From the NCBI RefSeq assembly GCF_947495825.1, contig NZ_CANMAH010000001.1:310001-374000 (forward strand): a DNA stretch of 64,000 nucleotides, in the 5' to 3' direction. Each line of letters starts with the position of its first letter. Position 1 is the stretch's first letter. Position numbers and translations under genes: made by a program. Source of the DNA: an uncultured Psychrobacter sp. (GTDB lineage Bacteria > Pseudomonadota > Gammaproteobacteria > Pseudomonadales > Moraxellaceae). Below the pieces are notes generated by a model that was not told the DNA's origin, did not search any database, and saw only the letters and a list, made by a program, of their open reading frames with translations. This document shows positions 36,665-45,604 of the stretch, piece after piece.

Positions 36665-37291
36665 CTACTCCTCAGCATATATCGCCTTTAACCTAAAAGT
36701 ATTAAACTCATCAGTACTACTTGAACTATAGTATATAGATGCCTCATCACCAGACAACAATCCTTCAACAGCTTCTGTTACATAAGCCATGGATTCCAGT
36801 GGTAAAGCTTGCACACTCTGCATTTCTACAAATAACCCTCTAGTATCATGAGCTTTTGCAAGTTGACTAACAAGCTTGTGTGTAGCTACTTTTATTAAAT
36901 CTAATTCAGGCTCACCTGTGGCATTTACTTGAATGAATTGAAAAAAATTGCCACACTCAAACAAGCTTATAACATCTGTTACATCTATACCGATAATAGT
37001 ACTTGCAGACCTTACATCTAGCAGTTTAATGATGTCATTTACTTCATCAGGCTGACATCTAATAACCCCCTCTATGATATTTAAGCTTTCATACTTATGA
37101 TCATCTGTCTGTAAGCCTACTAAAATGTCAGCCTTTACTTTCTCTTTTAGCTCTAGTAGTGCCTCCTCACTCCAACCGTCACTGATGATAAAACAGGCGA
37201 TAACAGCTGGCGGAAAATACTCTGTATTTGATCGGTATAAGGCTGCACAGGATACATGTTCTAATTTAGAATCATTAAGATGATATTTCAT
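36665..37291 (-). CDS. Unrecognised 208-aa protein resembling an FtsZ C-terminal domain
   Basis: No confident family. The second half has the cadence of the FtsZ/tubulin C-terminal subdomain: VNATGEPELDLIKVATHKLV, a helix, then TRGLFVEMQSVQALPLESMA, a helix, then GDEASIYYSSSSTDEFNTFR ending LKAIYA. FtsZ itself reads as a helix after GEASG, then ARGVLVNI..G.DL.L.E, then a DPEMNDELRVTVIATG-like strand. The GTPase half with GGGTGS is absent. No signal peptide or membrane helix. The gene converges on the metallopeptidase gene (40-base gap) and has its own upstream region (80 bases). Cytoplasmic; function unknown. The FtsZ likeness is my reading only. Confidence 0.65.
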   Translation of the reverse strand: MKYHLNDSKLEHVSCAALYRSNTEYFPPAVIACFIISDGWSEEALLELKEKVKADILVGLQTDDHKYESLNIIEGVIRCQPDEVNDIIKLLDVRSASTIIGIDVTDVISLFECGNFFQFIQVNATGEPELDLIKVATHKLVSQLAKAHDTRGLFVEMQSVQALPLESMAYVTEAVEGLLSGDEASIYYSSSSTDEFNTFRLKAIYAEE

Positions 37292-37370
37292 GGTTATACT
37301 CGTTTATAATTCATGGTGCTAATGTAGTTAGAAACTCTAGAATAGATTTACACGTAAGGTCATGAAGTTT

Positions 37371-38462
37371 CTAATAATCCTCATAAAGCGCCATCCCACT
37401 TTGCAAACGCTCATAAATTACCGCCTTTAACTCGGCAGGCTCAATCACAACTGCCAACTGCGACATACTCACCAGCCAATCTTGCAGGCGCTGCGTATTA
37501 GTAACCGTTGCGCGCACCTCATTCCAAGTGTCGTCGATAACAGTAATCGTTTGATCATCTGACAAAGGACGCTCATATAGATGCTGACAAGCATATTTTT
37601 GTACCTTTAAAACCAGTCCGATTTCTAAACCATTATTCAATTCCAGCTTTCCTAGCTTACGTAGATTCTCAAGAGTAAAAGCATTGCGCTCTACCCAGTC
37701 AGGGATCGACTTGTCTATTACTTTAGCTGTTGTAATTCGATTCGCCGCGAAGTTTCGATGCGACTCTAGTAAAACCTCATCATCAATGTGATCATCAGCG
37801 AGATTAAACCCAGTGAGATAGATCATATTGTCGATAAAGACTAAACCTTTGGGGTAGATTATCCTAACGTCCGTATGTTCATCCCATTTTTTTCTATAAG
37901 TGATTTGAAGTTGTTTGTTTTGCAACAACGCCTGATGAATGCTAGCCAGTACCTCACTATCAAGCTTTGGTGCTTGTACGATACTAGGCAGGGTAATGAG
38001 ATGATCTTGCCACCGTCCCAGTTTGCTTTGATTAAAGCTATGTCTGTCTTGTCGGTGTAATTGACTAAGCTTATCGCTAATACTTTGCTTGAAAGATGTT
38101 GGCAAATAGTTTGCGGTATAGTTAGCGAGCATCTGCCAAAAAAATACCGTTTGCTCATTGATGACATCAATACTGAAACTTTGCTCAATATAAAACCGTG
38201 CCGTCTGTCCGCTAATATCCTGACCCCACGCTGGCTCTCTGACCAAGGCCTGACTATAAAAAATATCGTTAAATATTTGATTGAGACTACTCAGATCGTT
38301 TTCTAAGTTTTTACGCTCATTTGCGTAACGGTCAGGATTAGCGCCATAGACACTCATTAGCTCTGTCAGGGACATTGCGTTGAATTGATCACGCGGCAGA
38401 AATTGATAGAGCGTAAACAAACGGGTGGATTTGTTGTAACTTGCGATTGGGTGTGTAGTCAT
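37371..38462 (-). CDS. WYL-domain transcriptional regulator
   Basis: A 363-residue protein; ATG 38462 is chosen over a TTG 33 bases upstream. The N-terminal winged helix-turn-helix is about residues 8-70 (RLFTLYQFLPRDQFNAMSLT, then DRYANERKNLENDLSSLNQI). The middle WYL domain contains LQITYRKKWDEHTDVRIIYP near 190 and GLVFIDNMIYLTGFN near 212. The C-terminal WCX extension ends the protein. Relatives (BrxR, CapW, DriD) sense nucleic-acid or nucleotide ligands and often repress defence or DNA-damage genes. Here it follows a PP2C phosphatase gene on the same strand (67-base gap). It may control the nearby island. Confidence 0.85.
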   Translation of the reverse strand: MTTHPIASYNKSTRLFTLYQFLPRDQFNAMSLTELMSVYGANPDRYANERKNLENDLSSLNQIFNDIFYSQALVREPAWGQDISGQTARFYIEQSFSIDVINEQTVFFWQMLANYTANYLPTSFKQSISDKLSQLHRQDRHSFNQSKLGRWQDHLITLPSIVQAPKLDSEVLASIHQALLQNKQLQITYRKKWDEHTDVRIIYPKGLVFIDNMIYLTGFNLADDHIDDEVLLESHRNFAANRITTAKVIDKSIPDWVERNAFTLENLRKLGKLELNNGLEIGLVLKVQKYACQHLYERPLSDDQTITVIDDTWNEVRATVTNTQRLQDWLVSMSQLAVVIEPAELKAVIYERLQSGMALYEDY

Positions 38463-38529
38463 ATTGGCTGCTCTATAGGTTATTAAATCTATCAAATTGT
38501 CTTTTTAAAAATGAACTGTCATAAAACAA

Positions 38530-39393
38530 TTATTCAAACCGCACCACAATAGCGGTGCCGTTATCATAAGCATTGCCCTTGGAATCATAAACTTGGTTTT
38601 TAAGAGCAATTAGCCAATCCTGTAAATCCGTTTTCGCACTGACAGGTTGCCAGTTACGGCTCGGCACTAAATCGTGAATACCATCCGTACAAACCAAGAG
38701 ACAGTCGCCACTATTAACATTGATCGTTTGAGACAGGCTTTCCGGTGCTTCACTACTTAGATAACTGTCGTCAGTTGTTAATGCAAAGCATTCAGTGATG
38801 CTATATAAGCTGCTGGCCATCTCTTCTTGGTTATAGTCTGCAAACTTTACTTGTCGACCTTGCTCCTGTGCTTGCTGCTCAATGAGTTCGTTTAGTAAGT
38901 TATGATCACGAGTTAAGAACTGCCATTCTTTTGCCTCTTTGCCCAGCTTGTATACACGACTATCACCGACATGAGTGATATCTATATTTATCGACTTATC
39001 ATCGTTTAGAACTCCGACGATCATGGCGAGGGTTGCCGCAGCGCCATAGCGTTTTTGGGTATGTTTGGTTTGGCTCAGTTGTTGATAGATACGATCTGAG
39101 GTCATGCTTTGGACGTTTGCTTGTTTGTCATCCCATAGCGCTTTAATTGCTTTAACCACTGCCTTTGAACAGTGCTGTGACTGGTTAGAGCTGGCAACGC
39201 CGTCTGATACAGCGAGACAAAATGGAGCAACGATTGGGGTCACTGGCATTACACCTAACCCCTCTTGATACCAGTGATCTAAAAAGAAGAACGCATCTTG
39301 TTGTAATCCATTACTAGCATTGCCTTTAAAGGTAATAGCGCAAGCTTGAGCTATCGTTTGCTTAGTATTTGAAATATCGTCAGTTTGGGTCAT
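38530..39393 (-). CDS. PP2C-family Ser/Thr protein phosphatase
   Basis: A 287-residue metal-dependent phosphatase domain and nothing else. Motifs: NGLQQDAFFFLD near residue 25, CLAVSDGVASSNQSQHCSKA near 66, AATLAMIVGVL near 120, THVGDSRVYKLG near 140, and LLVCTDGIHDLVP near 248, covering the metal-binding aspartates. It is cytoplasmic, without a membrane anchor. In bacteria such enzymes oppose Hanks-type kinases, commonly encoded nearby; none is in this window. It is first in an operon with the WYL regulator. An antiphage or stress-signalling role is possible but not shown. Confidence 0.88.
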   Translation of the reverse strand: MTQTDDISNTKQTIAQACAITFKGNASNGLQQDAFFFLDHWYQEGLGVMPVTPIVAPFCLAVSDGVASSNQSQHCSKAVVKAIKALWDDKQANVQSMTSDRIYQQLSQTKHTQKRYGAAATLAMIVGVLNDDKSINIDITHVGDSRVYKLGKEAKEWQFLTRDHNLLNELIEQQAQEQGRQVKFADYNQEEMASSLYSITECFALTTDDSYLSSEAPESLSQTINVNSGDCLLVCTDGIHDLVPSRNWQPVSAKTDLQDWLIALKNQVYDSKGNAYDNGTAIVVRFE

Positions 39394-39553
39394 GGTCTTA
39401 CCAGCTCACTTATTATTCTCTACTTTATCGTCAGTATAGCGGACTACCTAGCAGTTTATTTTCTAGGTTATTAATTATTAAAATTTGATAGTAAAACCGA
39501 ACATATATCTGCTATTATTCTTAATTATTTTAGAAAAATAAAGGATAACTAGG

Positions 39554-40633
39554 ATGTTGCAAGTGAGACTATTAACGTTGTCAGTGATGACAAGCCTTGC
39601 GATTATTGGTTGTAGTAAAGATGACAGCGCAAATGTTGAGATAAGTAGCGTAGATACTACGTCTGAAACGACCGCCGAAACCAATGAGGCGCATATAGAA
39701 GCAGGACAAAAAGCTGCGCTATCAGAAGAAATGGAAGAAGAAGTGCAAATCGTTGCTGAAGATGAGTCCGAGTTGGTTCACTATACCGTAGCTAATGGCG
39801 AGTACTCAGAACAATGTGGATTTAAAAATGATGCAGGCAACGTAATTGTAAAAGCAGAATATGATTTTTGCGGTGGTTTTAATGAGGGAATGGCTTACTT
39901 ACTAAAGAAGAACATGAAGTCTGATTCTGATGGAGGCTATTATCTTGGATACACTAACAGCTCAGGTGAGCTTGTCATTCCAGTAAATATCGAAGCAGAT
40001 TACGGATGGATGTTAGATGCGCGAGACTTTAGTGAAGGTGTAGTAGCAGTACTAAATAAGGATAAATGGGGCTATTTGGATAAGCAAGGCAATACAGTGA
40101 TTCCTTTTGAGTATGAGACCGCCTCCGACTTCTCTAATGGTCTAGCGACCGTATCAAAAGACTACCAATATGGCGCAATTGATCGCGCTGGCAAAACAGT
40201 GATCGATATGAAATACAGCCGTCTTGGAGAATTTAAAGAAGGTTTGGCGACGTTCACTCCAGCAGACTCAGACAAAAATGGTTTTATAAATACTCAAGGT
40301 AAAGTCATAGTTAAGCCTATCTGGGATCAAACCATGCCTTTTTCCGAAGGCCGTGCTGCCGTCGCTAAAGGCGATTACGAAAATGCTAAATGGGGGTTTA
40401 TAGACACCTCAGGCAATGTAGTCATCGAACCCAAATATGATCATGCCTATATCGACCCTATGGGCGACTCACCCGATGTCATAGGTGGCTACTTTGAAGA
40501 TGGCACTATCGATGTCTATCAAGACGGTGAGAATGGACAAGTAACTGCTATTACTATTGATAAAAATGGCAACGAGCTTAAACGTAAAAAATATGATTAC
40601 TTATCAGATGTACTTGAAGAGATGTACAACTAG
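39554..40633 (+). CDS. WG-repeat lipoprotein
   Basis: A 359-residue envelope protein. The N-terminus is a lipoprotein signal, with LAIIGC placing the lipid on Cys23. An acidic linker (EEMEEEVQIVAEDESE) leads to about five WG repeats, each a strand pair with a GY/WGxxDxxG core: LKKNMKSDSDGGYYLGYTNS, KDKWGYLDKQGNTVIPFEYE, YQYGAIDRAGKTVIDMKYS, KNGFINTQGKVIVKPIWD, AKWGFIDTSGNVVIEPKYD. WG repeats form an extended beta structure whose ligand is generally unknown. It is followed by a second WG-repeat protein. ATG 39554 has AAGGATAACTAGG upstream. Confidence 0.88.
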   Translation: MLQVRLLTLSVMTSLAIIGCSKDDSANVEISSVDTTSETTAETNEAHIEAGQKAALSEEMEEEVQIVAEDESELVHYTVANGEYSEQCGFKNDAGNVIVKAEYDFCGGFNEGMAYLLKKNMKSDSDGGYYLGYTNSSGELVIPVNIEADYGWMLDARDFSEGVVAVLNKDKWGYLDKQGNTVIPFEYETASDFSNGLATVSKDYQYGAIDRAGKTVIDMKYSRLGEFKEGLATFTPADSDKNGFINTQGKVIVKPIWDQTMPFSEGRAAVAKGDYENAKWGFIDTSGNVVIEPKYDHAYIDPMGDSPDVIGGYFEDGTIDVYQDGENGQVTAITIDKNGNELKRKKYDYLSDVLEEMYN

Positions 40634-40846
40634 TCATGCAATAATCCATAGAAATTAGAGTCTTTATCTAAAACCTGAGTTAAAAATAATTTTTGTATTT
40701 TATCTTATTAAGCTGAAGATCTTCATTTTAAGGTCCTAACAAGCAGTTACCGTTCGTCGGACTACTGATTTTGAGCTAAAACTGTCGCTATAATTTTAAA
40801 TGTAAATCGCATTTAAACAAAAAATTAACTTTTAGGAATGTTACTC

Positions 40847-41800
40847 ATGACCTTATCCCCTATTCGCTTGTTCCCTTTAGCCGCTGCAATCAGTATGGGT
40901 GCTTACGCCCTACCTGCGCAAGCATACGAAGGTGAATGTAAACCACCAAAAACGAGTTATAGTAGCGTCTCCTGTACTTCTAATGATAATTTATTTGCTG
41001 CAAATGATGACAACTACAAGCCGCAAGCTTTAATCAACAAACAAGGCAAAGTAGTGGCTAGCCTCAAAGGCTATGACGTTATCGACCAATGGGGTATCGA
41101 AGATGATGTTTTCGCTGTGATGAAAAACGGAAAAGTAGGCTACATGAATATTCAAGGTAAGCTGCTGGTGCCAACGGTTTACGATTCTATGCAGGATCCT
41201 GATGACAAATACGATGAGACTTGGGCTGAATCGCCTTCACAAAATCGTATCGTAGTATCCAAAAACGGTAAGTTAGGCATTATCGATACCTCTAACAAAG
41301 TGATCATGCCTTTCACCAATAAATACAATTCAATCGAATCATTTAGCGAAGGTATGGCACCAGTCATGTCGAAGTCTTACAAATGGGGTTTTATTGATAC
41401 CGATGGGAAAGAAGTCATTTCCCCTAAGTATGATGGTACTAACGGTCACTTTGGCGGAGTTTATGGCTTCTCTCAAGGCTTAGCGGGTATGAAGAAGGGC
41501 AACAAATGGGGCTATATTACCAAATCCGGTAAAGTCGCTATACCCTTTGTCTATGACGAAATACGCCCATTTAGTGAAGGCGTCGCCGGTGTGTTAAAGA
41601 ATGGCAAGTGGGGCTTTATTAATGGTGCGAATAAAACGGTAATTCCTTTTAAATACTCCGATAGCAGTGTTGCACGCCTTGGCGTTAACTATATGGGTGC
41701 GACTTATTTTATTTTTGAAGATAACGTCGCAGAAGTGGCGACAATCAATGATAAAACAGTATGCATCAACAAATCAGATAAAAAGGTAGCTTGTCGATAG
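40847..41800 (+). CDS. Secreted WG-repeat protein
   Basis: A 317-residue protein from ATG 40847, which has AGGA nine bases upstream; an earlier ATG at 40838 adds three residues. The signal peptide is cleaved near LPAQA-YEG (about residue 27), with no lipobox, so it is periplasmic or exported. Repeats: NGKVGYMNIQGKLLVPTVYD, NGKLGIIDTSNKVIMPF, YKWGFIDTDGKEVISPKYD, NKWGYITKSGKVAIPFVYD, GKWGFINGANKTVIPFKYS. Two cysteines near each end (CKPPKTSYSSVSC, CINKSDKKVAC) could form disulfides. It is a neighbour and structural cousin of the WG lipoprotein 200 bases upstream. Function unknown. Confidence 0.87.
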   Translation: MTLSPIRLFPLAAAISMGAYALPAQAYEGECKPPKTSYSSVSCTSNDNLFAANDDNYKPQALINKQGKVVASLKGYDVIDQWGIEDDVFAVMKNGKVGYMNIQGKLLVPTVYDSMQDPDDKYDETWAESPSQNRIVVSKNGKLGIIDTSNKVIMPFTNKYNSIESFSEGMAPVMSKSYKWGFIDTDGKEVISPKYDGTNGHFGGVYGFSQGLAGMKKGNKWGYITKSGKVAIPFVYDEIRPFSEGVAGVLKNGKWGFINGANKTVIPFKYSDSSVARLGVNYMGATYFIFEDNVAEVATINDKTVCINKSDKKVACR

Positions 41801-41904
41801 ATTAGGTTGGCTTTATTAGTTGAAGTTAGCACTTATGTTTACTGGTCTCAACTCACTAAATAATTAGATTTAAGTTAAATATTTATACTTGAAGGAAATT
41901 TTCA

Positions 41905-42663
41905 ATGCAAGATAACCACATTTTATCTGTATTTGCCTTAACTGGCCTAATTGCTCTCACAGGCTGCTCTGACAATACGCCGGTGGAGGAGACAACTGAA
42001 GTTACTACTTCTGAAGCAGTAGCTTCTACAAAAACAGCTACTACTGAATCAGCTACCATTACTGAGCCTGTAGCAGAAGCGGAAGTGGTCGATGAAAACC
42101 CTCCTAGATTTGCTCAAGTTACTGATTATCTAGCATTAAAGCCTAATACAAATTGGAATTGGAAAGAGCTAGCAGATACGCCTGATATCAAGGAGTGGTA
42201 TAGCAGAACACCCGCTCAGAATGAACATCTACCCGAAGACCCTAGCTACTCAATCAGAGGAGGTCTAGACGATTATGGTGGAATGGCAGTTTATGGTACC
42301 AAAGAGCAGCCAGAGATAATAACGATTGGTTCAGGTCAGGCGGTTATGGAGGATGAGACTGGTAGCGCCGTATATAAACTTGAAGATCTATTTAGAACCA
42401 GTGAGCTCACTCGAATAGAGTCAAATTGTGATAAAGGTGAAAACGAGCTTTTCTCACAGCAGTTTTATAAATGGGAAAAACCAGGATATCAGACGCTTTT
42501 TATCTACTCCATCATAGACCAAGCTAATGCAGGTACCTCAAGCGATGTTGGTATCGCAAAAAGCTTAGATACCTTTTTTGAGTCCAATTATAAGCAGGCA
42601 CTTATCAATTTGAGAACCTCAGACGCTGACTATAATGATGTCACTTGCACCTTTGATCTTTAA
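41905..42663 (+). CDS. Unrecognised lipoprotein (252 aa)
   Basis: A lipoprotein with lipobox IALTGC (Cys21), then a Thr/Glu/Ala-rich disordered linker to about residue 65 and a globular domain. It has two cysteines (ESNCDKGENELF, NDVTCTFDL), likely a disulfide. The C-terminal ending VTCTFDL closely matches ITCLFD of the next gene, so the two lipoproteins may be distant relatives. AAGGAAA precedes the ATG. No recognised domain. It forms an apparent series of four envelope proteins at 39.5-43.4 kb, all on the plus strand. Confidence 0.75.
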   Translation: MQDNHILSVFALTGLIALTGCSDNTPVEETTEVTTSEAVASTKTATTESATITEPVAEAEVVDENPPRFAQVTDYLALKPNTNWNWKELADTPDIKEWYSRTPAQNEHLPEDPSYSIRGGLDDYGGMAVYGTKEQPEIITIGSGQAVMEDETGSAVYKLEDLFRTSELTRIESNCDKGENELFSQQFYKWEKPGYQTLFIYSIIDQANAGTSSDVGIAKSLDTFFESNYKQALINLRTSDADYNDVTCTFDL

Positions 42664-42698
42664 CGCATTTAAAATCTAAAAAATTAATGGACTAAACT

Positions 42699-43385
42699 AT
42701 GAAAAAAAATAATATATTATCGATTTTAGCTATTGGCAGTCTAATGACTTTATCTGGCTGTGCTGAGAGTCAAACCATGGGTAGTACTGTCGTCAATAGT
42801 GTGGGCTCGCTAGTAACAGAAGTAGTCAATGGTACAGTAGAAGGCGTTAGACAAGGATTAGGAGGCGCAGCAACTACTGCCACTAAAGACAGTAGCACTA
42901 GCAACACTCATTCCGCTTTGCCTGCAAACGATATGGTATACCTATTCGGCAGCATGGAAGGAGGTTGCTTAGGAAAAGACATGCCTTTTCAGACCTTTGA
43001 CCAAAGTACGTTGTCGTTAGAAGATAGCATTAAAGGCGTGAGTAATGGCTATGATTATTATGTTAAGCCAAGATCAGAATGGCTATCAGAATATCGTGAT
43101 ACGATAAAAAATGTAAGAATACATGAAGGTAGTGAATATACGCAATATCACGTGATGTTTAAAGATGGTATCAAATACCGTGGCCAACCGTTAGAAGAGT
43201 ACATTTTTATGTTCCGTCCTGAATCTTCAGGTTCTGGTGAAATCTTAAAATTCTCGCCAGCCGCCAATATCGCTACTATTTGGCCAAATTTTAGGTCTTA
43301 TAAGATGGAGTATTGGGGCGAAATGATAGATATGGGCGCAACTTATAACCCTAAAAATAAAACTATCACTTGTTTATTTGACTAA
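42699..43385 (+). CDS. Unrecognised lipoprotein (228 aa)
   Basis: A lipoprotein with lipobox MTLSGC (Cys21). A Gly/Ala/Thr-rich linker with TVEGVRQGLGGAATTATK is followed by a globular domain with aromatic residues (YDYYVKPRSEWLSEYRDTIK near residue 107, YTQYHVMFKDGIKYRG near 147), ending ITCLFD. It has 35 bases between it and the preceding lipoprotein stop, so the two are probably cotranscribed. A 12-base hairpin follows. The shared C-terminal ending with the upstream gene suggests an old duplication. Function unknown. Confidence 0.75.
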   Translation: MKKNNILSILAIGSLMTLSGCAESQTMGSTVVNSVGSLVTEVVNGTVEGVRQGLGGAATTATKDSSTSNTHSALPANDMVYLFGSMEGGCLGKDMPFQTFDQSTLSLEDSIKGVSNGYDYYVKPRSEWLSEYRDTIKNVRIHEGSEYTQYHVMFKDGIKYRGQPLEEYIFMFRPESSGSGEILKFSPAANIATIWPNFRSYKMEYWGEMIDMGATYNPKNKTITCLFD

Positions 43386-43406
43386 ATACCTTTTAATCAT
43401 CACACG

Positions 43407-43436
43407 TTTACAGCTTAATTAATTTTAAGCTGTAAA
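43407..43436 (+). terminator. Hairpin after the lipoprotein pair
   Basis: TTTACAGCTTAA pairs perfectly with TTAAGCTGTAAA around a six-base loop; a T-rich stretch follows about ten bases later, so termination may be weak. Confidence 0.55.
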
Positions 43437-43489
43437 TGATTACTATTTTTTTGACTATTTAAAGATGTATTTATTAGAGTAAGCGTATT

Positions 43490-44171
43490 TTGGCAAACAC
43501 AATGACCCCAGATATTCCAGCTTTTGACTTTCAGATAAAGTTTATAAAATATATCCAGTGGTTGCTAGAGTCTGGCTCATATACCTCAACCTATAAGTTT
43601 GCCTTACTCATGTCACTGGTAAACATTGCGATTGAATCAGGAGTTCATGGCAATGAGACATTATTTATCAGCTATGAGCATCTGGCTGAACAGTATATCA
43701 AACTGTATTGGAAACAATCCCTACCCTATACGCATAATCATAGCTCTAATGAAGAAACCGCTTTTATTTTGTCTCAGAATACTGGACGCCAAGCTGCTGT
43801 CATTAATAAAATTGTTGAGCTGCAAACTAAGCAAGCCAATATTAATAAAGCAAAAGTGCATCATACACAAGAATGGCAAATTCTGAAAAAATCAGTCGCT
43901 CAAACTATCCGCAAATACCCGGCTAAGTTTTTGCAGACTCCTGAGAATATAGAGCGCACCTTTTTGTACCATTACGATGACAAGAGTAGCAAAGGCGTTT
44001 TGCTCAATCAGGGAATAGCCTACTGTCTGGCTCATTTTAGTCACATTATTTTTAAATTATGCCAACAATACTGGACTGACTTTGTTCGCAGTAATAAACA
44101 CAATCATGTTATGTTTGATCAAGATACCGATTTAAGACATTTTCTATTTGGTCAATCGCGGCAAGCATTCA
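43490..44171 (+). pseudogene. HNH endonuclease remnant: N-terminal domain only, catalytic half lost
   Basis: The frame runs from TTG 43490 (or ATG 43502) to a stop at 44213-44215. The product matches the N-terminal part of a class of HNH nucleases: FIKYIQWLLESGSYTSTYKF, ALLMSLVNIAIE, LAEQYIKLYWKQSLPY, ILSQNTGRQAAVINKIVELQ, and DLRHFLFGQSRQAF. In intact relatives this FLFG.SR block is followed by the CFYC zinc knuckle and a VDHFIPWS HNH core. Here those are missing: the sequence passes after about 44165 into a methyltransferase read in another frame. Thus the catalytic domain was deleted. The protein would be 237-241 residues with 15 nonsense residues at its end. Confidence 0.7.
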
Positions 44172-44685
44172 AATATTTATTGATAATCTGCCTGATAGCA
44201 ATCAGCATATTTTAGATGTTGGCTGCGGTTCAGGTCGCGATAGTGTGTATTTTGCTAGTTTGGATTATCAAGTTACGGCTATCGATGGCAGCCGAAAGCT
44301 AATCGATTGGGCGAAAAGTCATTATGATGATGTTATTGATTGGCGATGCATGACTTTTAAACAAACTCTATTTCAAGGTTGGTGTAAGTGCTTTACAGGT
44401 ATTTGGGCATGCGCTTCATTACTTCATGTGCCTTATACAGAGCTTCCTGAATTGATAGAAGGATTACTAGACATGCTGACAGACGATGGTGTGTTTTACG
44501 TATCATTTAAATACGGTAATAGTGAGCGCGTGAAAGATGGACGTTTTTTTTGTGATATAAATGAGGTGCGCTGGGAAACTCTAAAACAAAAAATCACTTC
44601 TGAATTCAAAGACCAAACTTGGCTCACCACCGACCAAAGAGCAGATAGAAACGAGCAATGGTTTAATATTATTATTGAAATATGA
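44172..44685 (+). pseudogene. Class I SAM methyltransferase lacking its N-terminus
   Basis: In frame from about 44172 the sequence reads IFIDNLPDSNQHILDVGCGS, then GRDSVYFASLDYQVTAIDGS, the glycine-rich motif I and acidic motif II of a class I methyltransferase, followed by VPYTELPELIEGLLDMLTDD and GVFYVSFKYGNSERVKDGRF. The frame has a stop at 44116-44118 upstream. Its only usable start would be the GTG at 44245, which lies inside motif I and destroys the SAM site. The missing N-terminus (normally YxxxAxxY and preceding helix) fits a deletion fusing it to the HNH remnant. It is not likely to be functional. Confidence 0.7.
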
Positions 44686-44703
44686 AGTGTTTTATCAAAC
44701 AAA

Positions 44704-44741
44704 AAAAGCTACGATACATAAGACTATACACCATAGCTTTT
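44704..44741. terminator. Weak terminator between convergent genes
   Basis: AAAAGCTA at 44704-44711 pairs with TAGCTTTT at 44734-44741 across a long loop; A- and T-runs flank it, so it could serve both strands. Confidence 0.4.
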
Positions 44742-44787
44742 AGCAATTAACTGATTTCTTATTCTAAATTAAGAACCAATCTAATCA

Positions 44788-45501
44788 TCAAAACCACCCT
44801 TCTTCTAATAGATGCTCAGTATTACTCAATTTAAACTCAGTATGTAAATCATAAAACGTTCCTGGGTCTTCGACATTATCAAGTAAATCGCGTTTATTGA
44901 GCGCTACAAACATTGCCAGCGAATAAGCCGGACAATGGATAGACTTCTTGGGATTAAACTCAAGATCTGTAAAAGCTTGATATTGCATAACCTCGTCGTG
45001 TAACTGAACATTTTGCTTTAGCGCGTTGACATACAGCCAATCATAAAACGCAGTTAGCGGTTCTAAATGCCACTCCATACCAAAATCATTATAACCAATA
45101 AGCTCACCAGAGGTTTGCAAGCGCTCGTCTTTTTTGGCCTGTCTTGGTGGCACTGTTAGCAAGTCAGTATAGGGACCGCCATGTTCAAACACCTTGCTCG
45201 CCTGAAAGATATTCTCGATACTATGCTGCGCGCCATTATGCTCGTCAGTGAGCTTTAAGCTAAGTGGACTGAGCAAAAAGCTGAGCTTATTGCCAGATTT
45301 ACTAGATAGCTCTAAAACGTGATTGAATCCATATTTTTTGCGAATGACTTGATGCATATCGTTGATGGATTTTTTCTTTTGACGACTGGCAAATCCCACA
45401 TGCCGCTCAAACCTAACCATATCCGTTTTTACCAGATTGTCACTGTTGACTCTAGGCATAAATACGGGTTTGTGTTCTACAGCGTTTTGTCTTTGTTCCA
45501 T
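44788..45501 (-). CDS. Unrecognised 237-aa protein (possible DUF6977-type)
   Basis: A soluble protein of alpha/beta character that I cannot place firmly. It opens with a basic segment (RFERHVGFASRQKKKSINDM, about residues 31-50). The middle reads GAQHSIENIFQASKVFEHGG near 91, which vaguely recalls the ExxxQAxK segment of NADAR (N-glycosidase) proteins, and then ELIGYNDFGMEWHLEPLTAF near 139. The end is acidic (VEDPGTFYDLHTEFKLSNTE). I have a weak recollection of a DUF6977 family with this cadence. It sits alone on the minus strand at the right edge of the accessory tail. If NADAR-like, it would act on ADP-ribose-linked substrates; confidence in that is low. Confidence 0.6.
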   Translation of the reverse strand: MEQRQNAVEHKPVFMPRVNSDNLVKTDMVRFERHVGFASRQKKKSINDMHQVIRKKYGFNHVLELSSKSGNKLSFLLSPLSLKLTDEHNGAQHSIENIFQASKVFEHGGPYTDLLTVPPRQAKKDERLQTSGELIGYNDFGMEWHLEPLTAFYDWLYVNALKQNVQLHDEVMQYQAFTDLEFNPKKSIHCPAYSLAMFVALNKRDLLDNVEDPGTFYDLHTEFKLSNTEHLLEEGWF

Positions 45502-45604
45502 AATTTGAATTCTTTATTTCATAACGATGTGCATTATATCAGTAGTTTTTTATAAATACTCCTTCATAGTGGTAGTACGTGCCGTCATGACAGAATATTA
45601 CCAG

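Noticed and set aside
44245..44685. Complete 146-aa methyltransferase
   Set aside because: The start codon falls inside the SAM-binding motif; homologous sequence continues upstream, so the gene is truncated.
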